DNA from: Dimargaris cristalligena
Lineage: Eukaryota; Kickxellomycota; Dimargaritomycetes; Dimargaritales; Dimargaritaceae
Reading direction: 5' to 3'
Assembly (NCBI GenBank): GCA_027576995.1
Contig: JANBQC010000063.1
Location: 1-64,000 of the forward strand
Length of the DNA stretch: 64,000 nucleotides
Both the position numbers and the translations under genes were made by a program. The notes beneath the pieces were generated by a model, which had not been told where the DNA came from, did not search any database, and was given only the letters and a program-made list of their open reading frames with translations. Positions within the stretch are counted from its first letter, which is position 1; the number at the start of each line of letters is the position of its first letter. Shown piece after piece: positions 11,623 to 23,600 of the stretch.

Positions 11623-13136
11623 ATGACGTTCAAGGTAGGCCGATAGTATGAGGCGGCATTTTCTAGCTTTCAACGGGTCTTGCCCCCTAATTGCCAAAAG
11701 CTGTGCAGTTCAAAGTCGTAAGCCTCAGCGCAGCACCTCACTCACCTACACCAGCTCTTACGAATACTAACCCTAACCATAGACGGAATTCGCCATAGAG
11801 ATGACCTGCCAGGGTTGTGCCAACACGGTGGAAAAGGCGCTGGCTAAAGCCGAGGGTAAGTGGCATGGTCCATGAATGAATATTACCAAACGGGCTTAGT
11901 CATCAAAGCCAATGGTGCGTTTTTAAACAGTCTATTCACTCTGGATCTTTAATAACCGTAGTAGCGCCACTATGTCATGCTCAACTTGGCCCCTTGCTAT
12001 ATTCATGCCATTCGTTGAATTAGGCGTTAGTCGTTTCGATATTGATGTCGCTAATAAAATCGTAACCGTGGAGGGAACAGGTAAGTGATAGCTGTGCTAT
12101 ACACGCGCCCGAAATCTGGGAAATCTACAACCTTTTCGATTTTTACTAATGACAAACTCATCGGGATTCCCCATTTTACCCAAACCGTTCGTGAATTATT
12201 GCGTGGCCTCTAGCCCCGCCCTCCAAGATCCATCAGATTCTTCGCGACACCGGAAAAACAGTTATTGTCCGTGGCCAATCGGCCGTCGATGGTAAGTATA
12301 GGTTGTTGTTGGGATGACCCGAAACGACCCGACTTGGCGAATTGGTACACAATCAACCTACAGTGTCCCGTAAACAACCTATTTGTCCCAACGATCAGGG
12401 GGTGGCTGCGGATCCCGTCAAGTCTTTCTACATCCCCGATTATACTTATTACGCGTCTACTCTGCGGCCGACCTCGCTTTTTTCATATTCACCCTGTCTG
12501 CCTTGGGACCACCACCACCACGGGGGTGATATTGGTTGTATATACCACCAACCCAACCCTCTTTTAGGTAACCACTTGGGCGCTGCCGTGTGCATTTTCC
12601 ATGACAGCGAATACCTGCCCAACCCCCAACTTGCCGACCCCGGCCACCGTAAGGGTCTCGCCCGGATCGTCCAAGTGAGTCCCGACGTCTGCGCCATTGA
12701 CGTCACCGTTAGTGGGCTAACTCCTGGACCCCATGGGATCCATATCCACGCCCTCGGGAATATTTCCGCCGGGGCGGCCAGCACGGGCCCTCACTTCAAT
12801 CCCACGGGGGTGACCCACGGGGATTCCGAGACGGGGCACGTTGGCGACTTGGGCAATATCATGGTGCGAGCCGATGGCTGGGGCGACTTACTGTTGGAGA
12901 GCCGGCGGATTCGGGTGGACGATATTATCGGACGTTCCGTGGTCATTACGCAGGCCGCCGACGATTTGGGTCGTCGGGGGGCGGATGATCCGCAGTCGGG
13001 CATTGACGGGAACAGCGGACCAGGGGTCTTATGCGGCATTGTGGCCCGGTCAGCCGGTGCTTTCCAAAACACTAAACAGGTCTGCGAGTGTTCGGGTAAA
13101 ACGCTGTGGGAAGAAGCCAAGGAATCGCAGTTGTGA
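11623..13136 (+). CDS. CCS1: Copper chaperone for Cu,Zn superoxide dismutase, five exons
   Basis: Exons 11623-11634, 11783-11855, 12024-12080, 12214-12291 and 12568-13136, all with GTA(A/G)G donors and YAG acceptors and consistent phases. The product is 262 aa, against 249 in yeast Ccs1. Domain 1 is an Atx1-like metal-binding domain with the copper site MTCQGC (Cys13, Cys16). Domain 2 is SOD1-like: GLARIVQV, then HIHALGN, GPHFNP and HGD...GHVGDLGN, keeping the histidines that bind zinc in SOD1. Domain 3 has the copper-transfer CxC (Cys246-Glu-Cys248) followed by WEEAK. The family loads copper into Sod1 and forms its disulfide in cytosol and mitochondrial intermembrane space. All three metal or thiol sites look intact, so the gene should be functional. 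The first exon encodes only four residues. Confidence 0.95.
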
Positions 13137-15063
13137 GTAGTGTGAGTGGATAACCACCGTGGGGGGTTGTTGGATTACGCGTGATTCATGGGAAATAAAT
13201 ATTTAAGGAATTGGTTCAGTAAGCGGTCGTATTAGTAATAGTAGGTAAGCGTCCCCCTGGCCCATGACCTAGAGATTGGATAGCATTAACCAGTTTATCC
13301 CGGTTGGTTTAGCTGAGGGGGAGGGTGCGGATGGACAATGGTGGAGGAGAGCGGATAATCCATAATTTACGGGCTCAATGTGGTTCTTGAGTTATCAACT
13401 GGCCATCCCAGAATTTAAGGTGATGACGTAGATTTTCGGAGTCTGTAGAGTGATCCGCCCGCGAATATAGTTGTCGTATATCGGGCATTTTATAAGCCAA
13501 CCACCTAAGCCCTAATGGAATGATGATGACCATGCCCATTTATTTATTTCCACAGAAGTTCTATAAAGTCCCCCCTCCTGTTTTAGGCCTAGGAAACTCA
13601 CGGGGATTGCGGACATCTACTATTAGACATTGGGGGCCGGGAATCATCCATTACCACTAGATCGGGCGGTTGATTAAGTTGGGGGGGATGTAAGATAAAA
13701 TGAATGGGGTGGTCGTCTCCCTCCTCCATCTCTAAGCAGGAGATATCCCTCGTTATTGAACCACACCGTACCAACGGGAATGGCTCGATCCGCAGCGGGA
13801 ACAGAGATCACAAGGCGAGAAAGCAGGTCGCACACTGGAGTTAGGTGTTTGGAGAAGTAGGGGCGGGGAGTGGGAGCGGAAGTACACAGGTACTACCACC
13901 ACCACCACTCACCCACCCGCCCAGGCAACACCGGTTGAGCTGAGTCACGGGGGTTCAACACCACCTCCCTCCCAACGGAACTAGCCTTTATGCGACCCAA
14001 GCGAATAACGCCGATAATACCTCTCTCGAGGGTATCGGGGAGGGTGGGTTCATCATAGGCTAGGAATGAGCGGGGGGAGCACGCTACCGTGGTTAACGGC
14101 TGTGAGATGTTTTTATCCTTTCTCCCCCCTCCTTTTCGTGTAACCCCCCCAACCCTTCAGTTACCATCAAACCATACATGTTATTATCATTAGGGGGGGG
14201 GTCCCAGTGTGGAAAGAGAGATTACAACGGGGCAAAGGCGGTAAGATCAATCGATGAGTGTATTATGGATTAAGTTTATATTCTATAGTTTATACTAGTA
14301 GCTGGGGTGTGGTGGTGGCCCCCATTGGGGAGGAGGGTAGTTGTCATTCGGCTAGTTTCGGCGGATAGTGGACAGGGTTGAGGTTTCCCCCAACCGTTCC
14401 GGGCCGATGGGCTGGGTGGGTTATTGTTACAGGGTGTATGGCGCCGACTATTATAACAGATGTGTGCGCTGCTGTATTATATTGGTGGGCGTATACCACC
14501 ACCACTACTACAGTCAATAATAGAGGCTGGGGATAGGAGATATAAAGACGGCGGGGCTGGCTGACACTTTAGAATCATATAGCATCTCTCTCTTTACTTC
14601 GATTCGCCGACATCTCTCTACTGATTACCCTGATAACCTCAACGGGTAATATAAAATATATCATCTAGTGCAGCTAACTCGCCTGATTAATTTGTACGTG
14701 CCTAAGCCACTGCTTCCCATTGGCCCACTGCTCCACACGGTAGGTTGGCTTTTTACTAGCGAACTAATTAGATCATCGATGAGATAGATCCTTCCTTGAT
14801 CTTCACAACCCCGCCGCCACTCCAAGTATATAGTGTGTATGGGTGCGTGTCCTTCCTCCCCTCTAACTTTCCCTCCCCCTAGTTTCACTAAGAGTGTGCC
14901 GTCCCCCCTCCCTTCCCTTCCTTGCCCACCTTAACTAACCCTCCAGCTCTCTCTCTCTCTTTCTCTCTCTCTTCTGGTTAATCCGTTCCTTCTGCATTGT
15001 TCAACTCCTACCATTTATTCCTTTTTACCTAGCCTCCCCATCTATCTTTATACTCCAGTCACC
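13137..15063. other. Intergenic region upstream of pyruvate kinase
   Basis: 1.9 kb without a supported gene. It contains the probable pyruvate kinase promoter at its right end. A TATA-like TATAAAG lies at 14541-14547, about 520 bp before the ATG, and an AT-rich TATAAAATATA at about 14650. Confidence 0.5.
14947..14975 (+). promoter_or_regulatory. Pyrimidine (CT) tract upstream of pyruvate kinase
   Basis: A nearly pure CT repeat about 90-115 bp before the pyruvate kinase ATG, followed by more C/T-rich DNA up to the start. Such tracts precede transcription start sites of highly expressed fungal glycolytic genes; that role is inferred here. Confidence 0.4.
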
Positions 15064-16994
15064 ATGTCCGGTATCGCCTCCATCAACTCGAGCCTCGAGT
15101 GGATTACGAAGCTCAGCATTGACATGAAGCCCACTGAGCACCGCAAGAGCTCCATTATCTGCACCATTGGTAAGTGGATCCGCCTGACCTCATTCAGTCT
15201 AGAGGCTCTCTATGCGGGCCGCCTTTGCTTCTTATAGATATTCCATTTAAAGTTGCCTGCCTGTTGTCCTAATCCACCTTCGCAGTACTATACTATACCA
15301 TTACTACTTCTTCTACTCAGGTCCCAAAACCAACAATGTCGAGGTCATGAACCAGCTCCGTCAGGCTGGTATGAACATTGTTCGCATGAACTTCTCCCAC
15401 GGCTCCCACGAGGTAAGGCTCCTTACATCATAATCATCATGTTGTCTATCTTATCTACCAACCACCCCAGCCGTGATCTAGAGACAACTAAAGCCTGCTC
15501 CTTAATCCACGTGCCTCCTGTACCTGGGTAGCACACATCCTTTCATCTTACCCACCCCTCCTCTACCCCTTTAGCCATGGACTCACCGTCTTCCTCTCCT
15601 ACTCCTACTCCTACTCCCACTCGCCATATCCATATCCCTAGTACCACGGCTCCGTCATCGCCAACATCCGCAAGGCCCAGGAGGTCATGCCCGGCCGCCC
15701 CGTGGCCATCGCTCTCGACACCAAGGGCCCCGAAATCCGTACCGGCTTGATGACCGACGGTCATGACGTCCCCTTCCAGACTGGCCATGAAATGATATTC
15801 TCCATGGACGAGGCCTACGCCGAGTGCGGTACCGCCGACGTCATCTACGTCGACTACAAGAACCTGCCCAAGGTCATCTCCAAGGGCAAGATCATTTTCG
15901 TCGATGACGGTATCATGTCCTTCGAAGTCGTTGACATTATGGAAGATTCCGTCCGCGTGCGGGCCCTCAACAACGGCAAGCTGAGCAGCCGCAAGGGCGT
16001 GAACCTGCCCAAGACTGATGTGGATCTACCCGCCCTGTCCGAGAAGGACAAGAGTGATCTGCGCTTCGGTGTCGCCCAGGGTGTCGACATGATCTTCGCC
16101 TCCTTCATCCGAACCGGCCAGGACGTGCGCGATATCCGCGAGGTGCTGGGTGAGGACGGCAAGCAGATCAAGATTATCGTTAAGATCGAAAATCACCAGG
16201 GTGTCGTCAACTTCGACGAAATCCTCGCCGAAACCGACGGCGTCATGGTCGCCCGTGGTGATCTGGGTATCGAAATTCCCCCCGAAAGCGTCTTCGTGGC
16301 CCAGAAGATGATCATCGCCAAGTGCAACATCGCCGGCAAGCCCGTCATTTGCGCCACCCAGATGCTGGAGTCCATGACCACCAACCCCCGTCCCACCCGT
16401 GCTGAAGTGAGCGATGTGGCCAACGCCATCCTGGACGGTGCCGACTGTGTGATGCTGTCCGGTGAAACCGCCAAGGGATGCTACCCCCTGGAGGCCGTCA
16501 GCATGATGAGCCACGTTGCCGCCATGGCCGAAGCCACCATCTGCTACCCCCCGCTTTTCGCCGAGCTCCGTTCCCTGTCCAGCGGTCCCCGCGGCATTTC
16601 CGAAGCCGCCGCCATTTCCGCCGTCAGCGCCAGCATGGACCAGAACGCCGCCGCCATCGTCGTCCTGTCCACTAGCGGAACCTCCGCCCGCCTGGTCTCC
16701 AAGTACCGTCCCCAGGTCCCCATTCTTACCATCACCCGGTCCGAATTCGTCGCCCGCCAGGTCCATCTCTACCGCGGCTGCTACCCCTTCCTATACACCC
16801 AGGCCCGTCTCACCACTGACGATCCCCAAAAGGAACACATCGTCTGGCAGGAGGATGTCGACTCCCGTATCCGGTGGGGTATCGACCAGGCCATCGAACA
16901 GGGTCTGCTGCAGCGTGGTGATGTCATCATTGCCATTCAGGGCTGGAAGGGTGGTCTGGGTAACACCAACACCATGCGCATTCTCCGCGCTTAA
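15064..16994 (+). CDS. PYK1: Pyruvate kinase, three exons
   Basis: Exons 15064-15169, 15321-15412 and 15642-16994, joined in phases 1 and 0 with GTAAGT/GTAAGG donors and CAG/TAG acceptors. The product is 516 aa (yeast Cdc19 has 500). It catalyses the last step of glycolysis, phosphoenolpyruvate plus ADP to pyruvate plus ATP, in the cytosol. Visible family blocks in order: [73 protein letters not shown], the active-site and metal region [54 protein letters not shown], and the C-terminal effector domain with [17 protein letters not shown] and a GW-GG loop. The two introns sit near the 5' end, as in many fungal glycolytic genes. Codon use is strongly biased to C-ending codons, which suggests high expression. 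Confidence 0.98.
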
Positions 16995-17673
16995 ATCCTC
17001 TAAACTCAAAAATAGTAAACCCCCTCCCTCTTCTTATGGTTTAGTTTGGAGTTATTATTTCAGGAGGTTTTTCACTCTACACATGCTATTAAAAAAATTA
17101 ACACACACACCCCTACCTGCCCACTTCCACTTCCCTTCCATCATTTCCTTTGGTCTGACTTAATCTTCACTGGCCCACCAGACACCAATTTAACTGATTA
17201 TTTTTTGAAATTACAGGACACTTACAATAAATTTCCAACCTCTCTGTTGCCGAGTTTTATTTGCCGAATCTTAAATAGATGTAATCCCTTTTAGAGTACA
17301 TCTTGTCCTATTGGTGAAATTACACCTATATACCACCAGGGGCCTCATTCACGGAGAAAACTCCGATCAATACTCTGTAGGAATTCTACCAGATGCAATT
17401 AACCAATCGGTAAGGCCCTAGTCTCCTCTCTCACACCTTCCTTCTGTGTTACATTTCAATAGTTTAAGATATGCGTTTATACTAGTGTTGTTGGTATTCC
17501 TTACGGGGGCAAACACAACACATAAAATAAAAATAAAAACTACTGGTAAATGTAAGGCTAACGAAAAATAGCGACGCACTCGGTCGAGGTGACGGTAAAA
17601 TAATACCTCTGCGGGGTGAGGAGTATTAGTCACTCACCAAATTCAGTGGGAAGGGACAGTAATACAAATGTAA
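16995..17673. other. Convergent 3' region of pyruvate kinase and the SH3 gene
   Basis: 680 bp of AT-rich DNA between two stop codons that face each other. It presumably contains both 3' untranslated regions. No gene seen. Confidence 0.6.
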
Positions 17674-20600
17674 TTAAGCAGCATCCTTTTCCTCGATAAT
17701 ATCACAGAGCATCGCAACCTGTTGTTGAAGCGTTGCGATTTCTTTCTTCAGGGACATCCGACTCTTGCGCTCGTGTTCAAGTTGGCTGCCAATGTCCTCA
17801 CGCAGTTCCGCCATTTCAGACTCAAAATAGCCCCGCAATTGATTCAATTGCTGGCTATGCGACGAGCTACTACCTCCGGCCCCAGAAGAATGGGCAGGGT
17901 CAGCCGACTTGGGCTGGTCTTCGGTACTCACTTGCAGGTCCTTCATTTGCTTGGCCAATTTTGACACACTGGTTTGGTCCGCCTGGCGCTGGGTGGACCA
18001 GGTGGACTGAAGCTCGCTAATCTGGCCTTCCATCCAGCCCTTGAGTTCGGCCGGGACCGCTGACTGCGTCGCCGGGGCGGAGTCGCTGGTCGAGTTACCC
18101 TTTATGTGCTCAATCTCCTCCAGTAGAGTCTCGCGTAGCTTATTCATTTGGGACTCGACCCATTTTTTCAGGTCGGCAGTCTGGGTGAAAGAGGTCGCAT
18201 CGATATCCCGTGAGCGCGGGGGGGACGATGATTGGTCAAATTGGCCCGACACGCTTCGGTTACTAGGGCGACGGTGGATGGGGGCCTGGGGCTGGGGTAG
18301 TCCCATATCCCCGGACATCTTACGGCCCACGAATGGCGGGGGAGAGGGTGAATCAGTGGACCGCGCCAAGGGACTGCCGCTTTCGGAGCCTGAGCTTCCG
18401 TGCCCATCAGCAGCTGCCCGTTGGGTAAAGCGACGCTGCAGCTCGGCAATACGAGAGGAGGCCCGAGGGAGAGCTGGCTTGGCCCCCAGTGGTGGGGGGG
18501 TCTGGCCGGCGGAATTGGTGATGCCCAGAGCGCCGAAAGGCGTGGCGACCCGGTTCGATCGCGTCGGCGAGGAACGGACATCGGCGGGGGGTGAAGTGGC
18601 TTCCGTCGGCTCGGGACTGGTGGCCAGCTCCGGAGTTGCTTCAGCCCGCCGCCTGTCCTCCTCAATGGACTGCTCCAGGGCTGCAGTCATGGAACTCTGG
18701 GACTTCTTCTTCATCAACTCCGTGTTGGGCTTGCGGCGATTTGGTCGCGCAGCTTTACCCATGCCCAAAGGAGCTAGTGTTGGCGCTTGAACAGGGGATA
18801 ATCCAGAGAGTGATTCGACGGACTCATCGTCATCCTGGGGCAAATTAGGAGTGGCCTCGCTATTAGTCTTGTCTACCTCAGCCTGGTCTATGTTCATTTC
18901 GGCGGCATCATTGTCGACTGGCTCATTACCGGAGGTGACCAAGGACTCGTCTAATTTAATGTCTCTAGCGGATGATTCAACCTCGGGCAGTTTCTTCGAG
19001 GGAACAGCCGGCCGGACTGGCTCAATACTGGTACTCTGGGCCTCCGCTGCCTCAGACATCGATTCAGCATCATCCGAACTGGCCTCATCGAGCTCAGGGG
19101 GGGAAGGCTTGGACGGTTTGGCATTCTCCTTTGGAGTCTCCTCCACCTCTTCCTCCTCCCTTTCTTCTTCCTCGTCCGAGTCCTCGGACATCGACTCAAT
19201 TGTCTCCGCCGCTCTCATGGGGCTAGGATTATGGATCGATTGGGGACGGGAACCCGAGGCAATGGTGTAGGACATAAGGGGAGGATCACGCTCGGCTACA
19301 GGAGTATCCTGTGCAGACCAGTCCTGGCTGTCATTGTCACCCGAGTTCTCAGGTAATTTGGGACTGGATCGAACTTCCGGTTTAAGAAGTACCGTATCAT
19401 CCTCGTAGTAGTCCTCAAAATCAGGGGAATGGGGGGCAGCCTCTACAACCGGCTCCGTTGCTTTCTGGGACGGCTGGTTCAGAGCCGGTGGGATTTTCGG
19501 GGATGTGGGAGTATCCCGGGCCTCGGGGACAGGGGCGGGTTTCTCCTTTTCCTTTGGCGCAGACCGGGTCGCAGGAGGGGGGGCTTCGACAGGGGCTGGG
19601 GTGGGCTGAGGCTCCACTTTGCGTAAAGGCACGCGGACAGGACTAGTTGGGGAGGCGGGGGTCGGCTCGGGGGTCTCTTCACTAGGGGGAGCGCGGCCAG
19701 TTTTCTTTAATTTGGGAATGACACCCCCGGCAAACAGGCTCCCGATGCCACCCTGGCGCACACCATATGCAGCCAGTTTAAAGCCCTTGGGCGGCTGGGA
19801 TTCTTCGGTAGTCGCCCCCTCGTGAGCGGGATCAGAGGGAGGGGCGTCATGACCAGTGGCCGGCGCGGCGGACGAGGCCGATTCGTGCTTGGGACCGGCT
19901 TCGGTCGAGGACGTGGGCTCGGCTGTCGTATCGGTGGGCTCTTCCTCCTCAACCAAGACTTCGACATATTCCGGTGGGAAGAACCCGATTTTACCGTGGG
20001 AGTTGCCTTTCCAGTAGTCACCGCGTTGAGCAATAATCGAAATGATATCGCCCTCGAAAAGATTCAATTCACCCGGTTCGCGCGATTCATAGTCCTCGAT
20101 AACCCTAGCCATTTTACCAGCTTGGCCCTTGGGAACGCTAGGCGTGAACCCATGTCCCGGCATGGGCATGGGGGCACCCGGGGGTAACATGCCCGGATTG
20201 GGGGGGAGGGCAGACACGCGGGAAGCCACGGAAACCGAAGGGGCGGCGGCAGTCGGAGGGTGGACATCCCCACTAGTGGAAGATGGGACCGGGGGAGGCT
20301 CCTGATGCGAGGAGCTCCGTGGGACAGGGGGGATGGGGGCCGGATTTGGGAGCGGGGGAAGAGGAGCGGAGGAGTAGTGGGGAACAGGGGGGATAGACTG
20401 GCGCCTAGGCGTAGGGGCCTTGGAAGGGGCGGCTTCGACAGGGGGGAGAGGGTCAGGCGGTGGGGCGGCAGCGGGTGGCGGAGGCAAGGGGGTGTTCTGG
20501 CTCTTGCCAGGGAGGGGGAAGGCGTTGACAACCCCGCTTAGGCGGTTGTCGGCAGGGGGGCGGGGAACGAACTCAGAGCTATCGGAACCCGACCCCTCAC

Positions 20601-23600
20601 CCGACTGGGAATCCAGAATAGGGGGCGAATGGGCACCATGGGCAGAGGAGCGTGGAGCGGTGGCATAGAGCTTGGAAACCTCCCCATCGGTCAATACTCG
20701 GACAAACTATTGTGGTATCATGGCAGGTTGATGAATATTGGGACAGAGTAGGTGGGATTAGGTTACTACAGCATACATATGCGACCATCCGAATTAATAT
20801 GGCTTATTCAAATTTCAAACAATATCGACGGCTACTCAGGTTAATGAGCATCCTTTAGAAATAGCCAATGAATGGCACTTACGTTGGCGGGGAAAATCCC
20901 CTGTTGGCCGTCTTTCTCGCCTTGGTACCAGCCCTCAATTTCCTTCATGACCCCGATGATATCACCCGTAACGAGTTGAAGTTCATCGTCATCCTGGGGG
21001 TCATAGTCGAACAGCACTTCGACCATCATGGCGTCTGGAAATTGAGCGCGGGATAATTGATGGGTACATACCGGGGGGGCGGGGTTAATAGTTATAGTAA
21101 TGAAAACTGCCGATGAGCGGATATACGGGCGTATTGAAAGCCAAGAGTGGTAGTGACAGCCGTTCCTTGGGAGTGCCAAGGCATTTTGGTTAAGAGATGG
21201 GCACTTACAGGGGTTACGCTTGGGGCGAGTGTGGGCCTTCATTTGAGACTTTGCCTGAATTTCTTGCTGGAGTTTGGGGAGAGAGGTTTTGGGGTATTGG
21301 CCCACTTGCTTGACAAACTGGAGGCGATTGAGATGGGAAGGTAAGGTAAAGAATAAGCAGGGAGGCGGATGGCATACGAATACGAGGGTTTAGGGACCGG
21401 AGTAGAATAGACTGAACAAAGAAGCAGTGCGGAGCCGGAGAAAAAAGATACTCGGAACTCAGTCTTGGCTATATGCTGGATAGAGTTCCGTAGCCAGTCA
21501 GAAGCGGGAGTGAGGGTGAGGTGGAGGCCAGGAGGGGCGAGTGTGGATGAGCTCCGTTCAAGAAGCCGGGCAGTGGAAAGTATGAAAATAAGAGCGTCTC
21601 AGGAGACTAGGAAGTGAGAAAGGGCACCCTCGCTAGTAACGAAGACAGGAATGGGCTCTATAATAGATGCTACTATTATTATTATAATTATAAAAATAAT
21701 TAAGTGGAAAGAAAGAGAAAGACGGAGTACCCGGGCCTACGGTAACCACCGACCAGCTCCTCTATACTCGGGGCAGGCCCCAGTCAACGAAACCATCTGC
21801 CCCGGTTGCGTATATGCAGTCCACTATAGCCTCACCGCAACCTCTACTCCCCCCTCCTGTTGGCTGGAAGCCCTCCACCGCATACAGAGAGGGATGATGC
21901 GCAACATCAGAAACCGGGAAATGGTCACTTGAAACCACTGACAGTAGGCACCGCCGCCGTTTGTTTGACAGTGCTTCAAAACAAATGACCGAGCCTGGAA
22001 GGGAAACCTCCCTTTTAAGGAACACTGCCAAGTACTTTAGCTAGATTGTTGCAGTGGCCTATAAATAAACCGATAAATAAACAGGAAGATTGCCTCCCTC
22101 CACCTTGCCCATTCTAAACTAAAATCAAGCACCCTAGGCAATCCCGGCCTGGTCCCTGAGAAAGACCCCTCCTGACCCATCTGGGTCAGCTGGAAGAGAA
22201 CCCGGGGGGCGGAGAGCATTCAATTTCAGTCAGTCTCCCCCGTATCGACGATATACAATAGAAGGGGAGGAGGATCTCTCGCGCTACTCTGCGTGTATGC
22301 AGCTCTGCTCGGGACCCGCATACTGGCCTAGCCGCTCCACCAATTAATCATTAGAAGTGATTAATAGCCGACAAGAGGGCCAAATCTGCCGCCAGATGCT
22401 AATACTATCTACAATAAGGAACCCATAAAAATATGCACTTACGTCTTTGGGGAACCAGCCCTTATCATTAGTATGCAGGTTGAGGCCTATCCACCAGGTC
22501 TCCACTTCCTGGCTCAGCACCAGAATGTAGTCATGCGCCCGCATCTCGAGCTCGTCTTCCCGCTGTTTGAAGTACGGCTGGCGGCAACGTACGAGCAAAA
22601 AGGTATCGTCGTCGGTCATCTCGGTTGGTGGCAATTGGTACATGGCGGGGGAACTCCGGTCTACGTGCTAAAGGCGGCACGAGTAGTAAGTAGGTCGTTA
22701 ATATGGGGGAGTGCGCGGCAATGCAGTGCCCAATGAGGGAAATGGGTTGGTTGGAGATGGGAGGGGCCCGCAAGTAAAACTAGTAGCAGTAGGTGGGAAT
22801 CGGACCCCAAAAAAAACTAAACGCGGGCAGTGGTGAGAAAAATGCAGTCGGAGTCGAGTAGACACAGGCTGGTGGTGTGCTTGAAGGTTGGTGGATATGT
22901 CTGGAGAGAGAGAGAATGAAAGAGAGCCACTCGGATATCAGCGGAGCAGTGAACCAGCGAATAGTTTTGGGAGTGGTAAAGATAATAACTCTAGGGCGGA
23001 GGAGGAGCGTTCGGTACAGTCCACTTAATAATACCGGCACGAAATTGGAGCACCGCGGTGGTCAATGGGGGACGCAGGCGCGTACGATTGGGTTACCGAA
23101 TAGGAGGGAGGAAGTGTCAGCTACCACCAAATAAATGGTAGAGGTAGGTTCTTCTATCTATGTAAGCGAATTATATATATATATATATGTATGTATGTTT
23201 GCGTGCGTGCGTGTTGGCAATCGGCAGTTGGGCACCAAAAAGAGTATTAAAAGATACAACTGTGAAGCGTGGCTGGTAGTCAAAGAGGTCAAAGGCAACA
23301 ATAGTAAGCAGAAGACGATGAAGAGGAAAGAGTAGGCCGAAAAGGCAGACGAAGCTATAAGCACCAACTTACAGACGATCTTGGCTGTCAAAGTCAGCCA
23401 ACACAAAATGAATAATAGGAAAAAGAGAAGCGCGGTTGTCGGCTGGGCGCCCAAGGAAAGGACTTAATAGATGGGTAGTGCCTCCCCCCTTCACCTCCAC
23501 CCTTACATTATTGCCCGACAATCCCTCCACGAAATATTTCGAAGAAGGGGGGGAATGATTGATTAGTGGGGAGAGACGGAGCACCATTACAAAGGAAGAA

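Noticed and set aside
16026..16766. Long open frame of 246 codons antisense to pyruvate kinase
   Set aside because: It is a shadow of the highly biased pyruvate kinase codons. The product is a Gly/His/Asp-rich chance sequence.
23172..23213. Short tandem units considered as a CRISPR-like or regulatory array
   Set aside because: The units are 2-4 bp with no spacers. It is an ordinary compound microsatellite.
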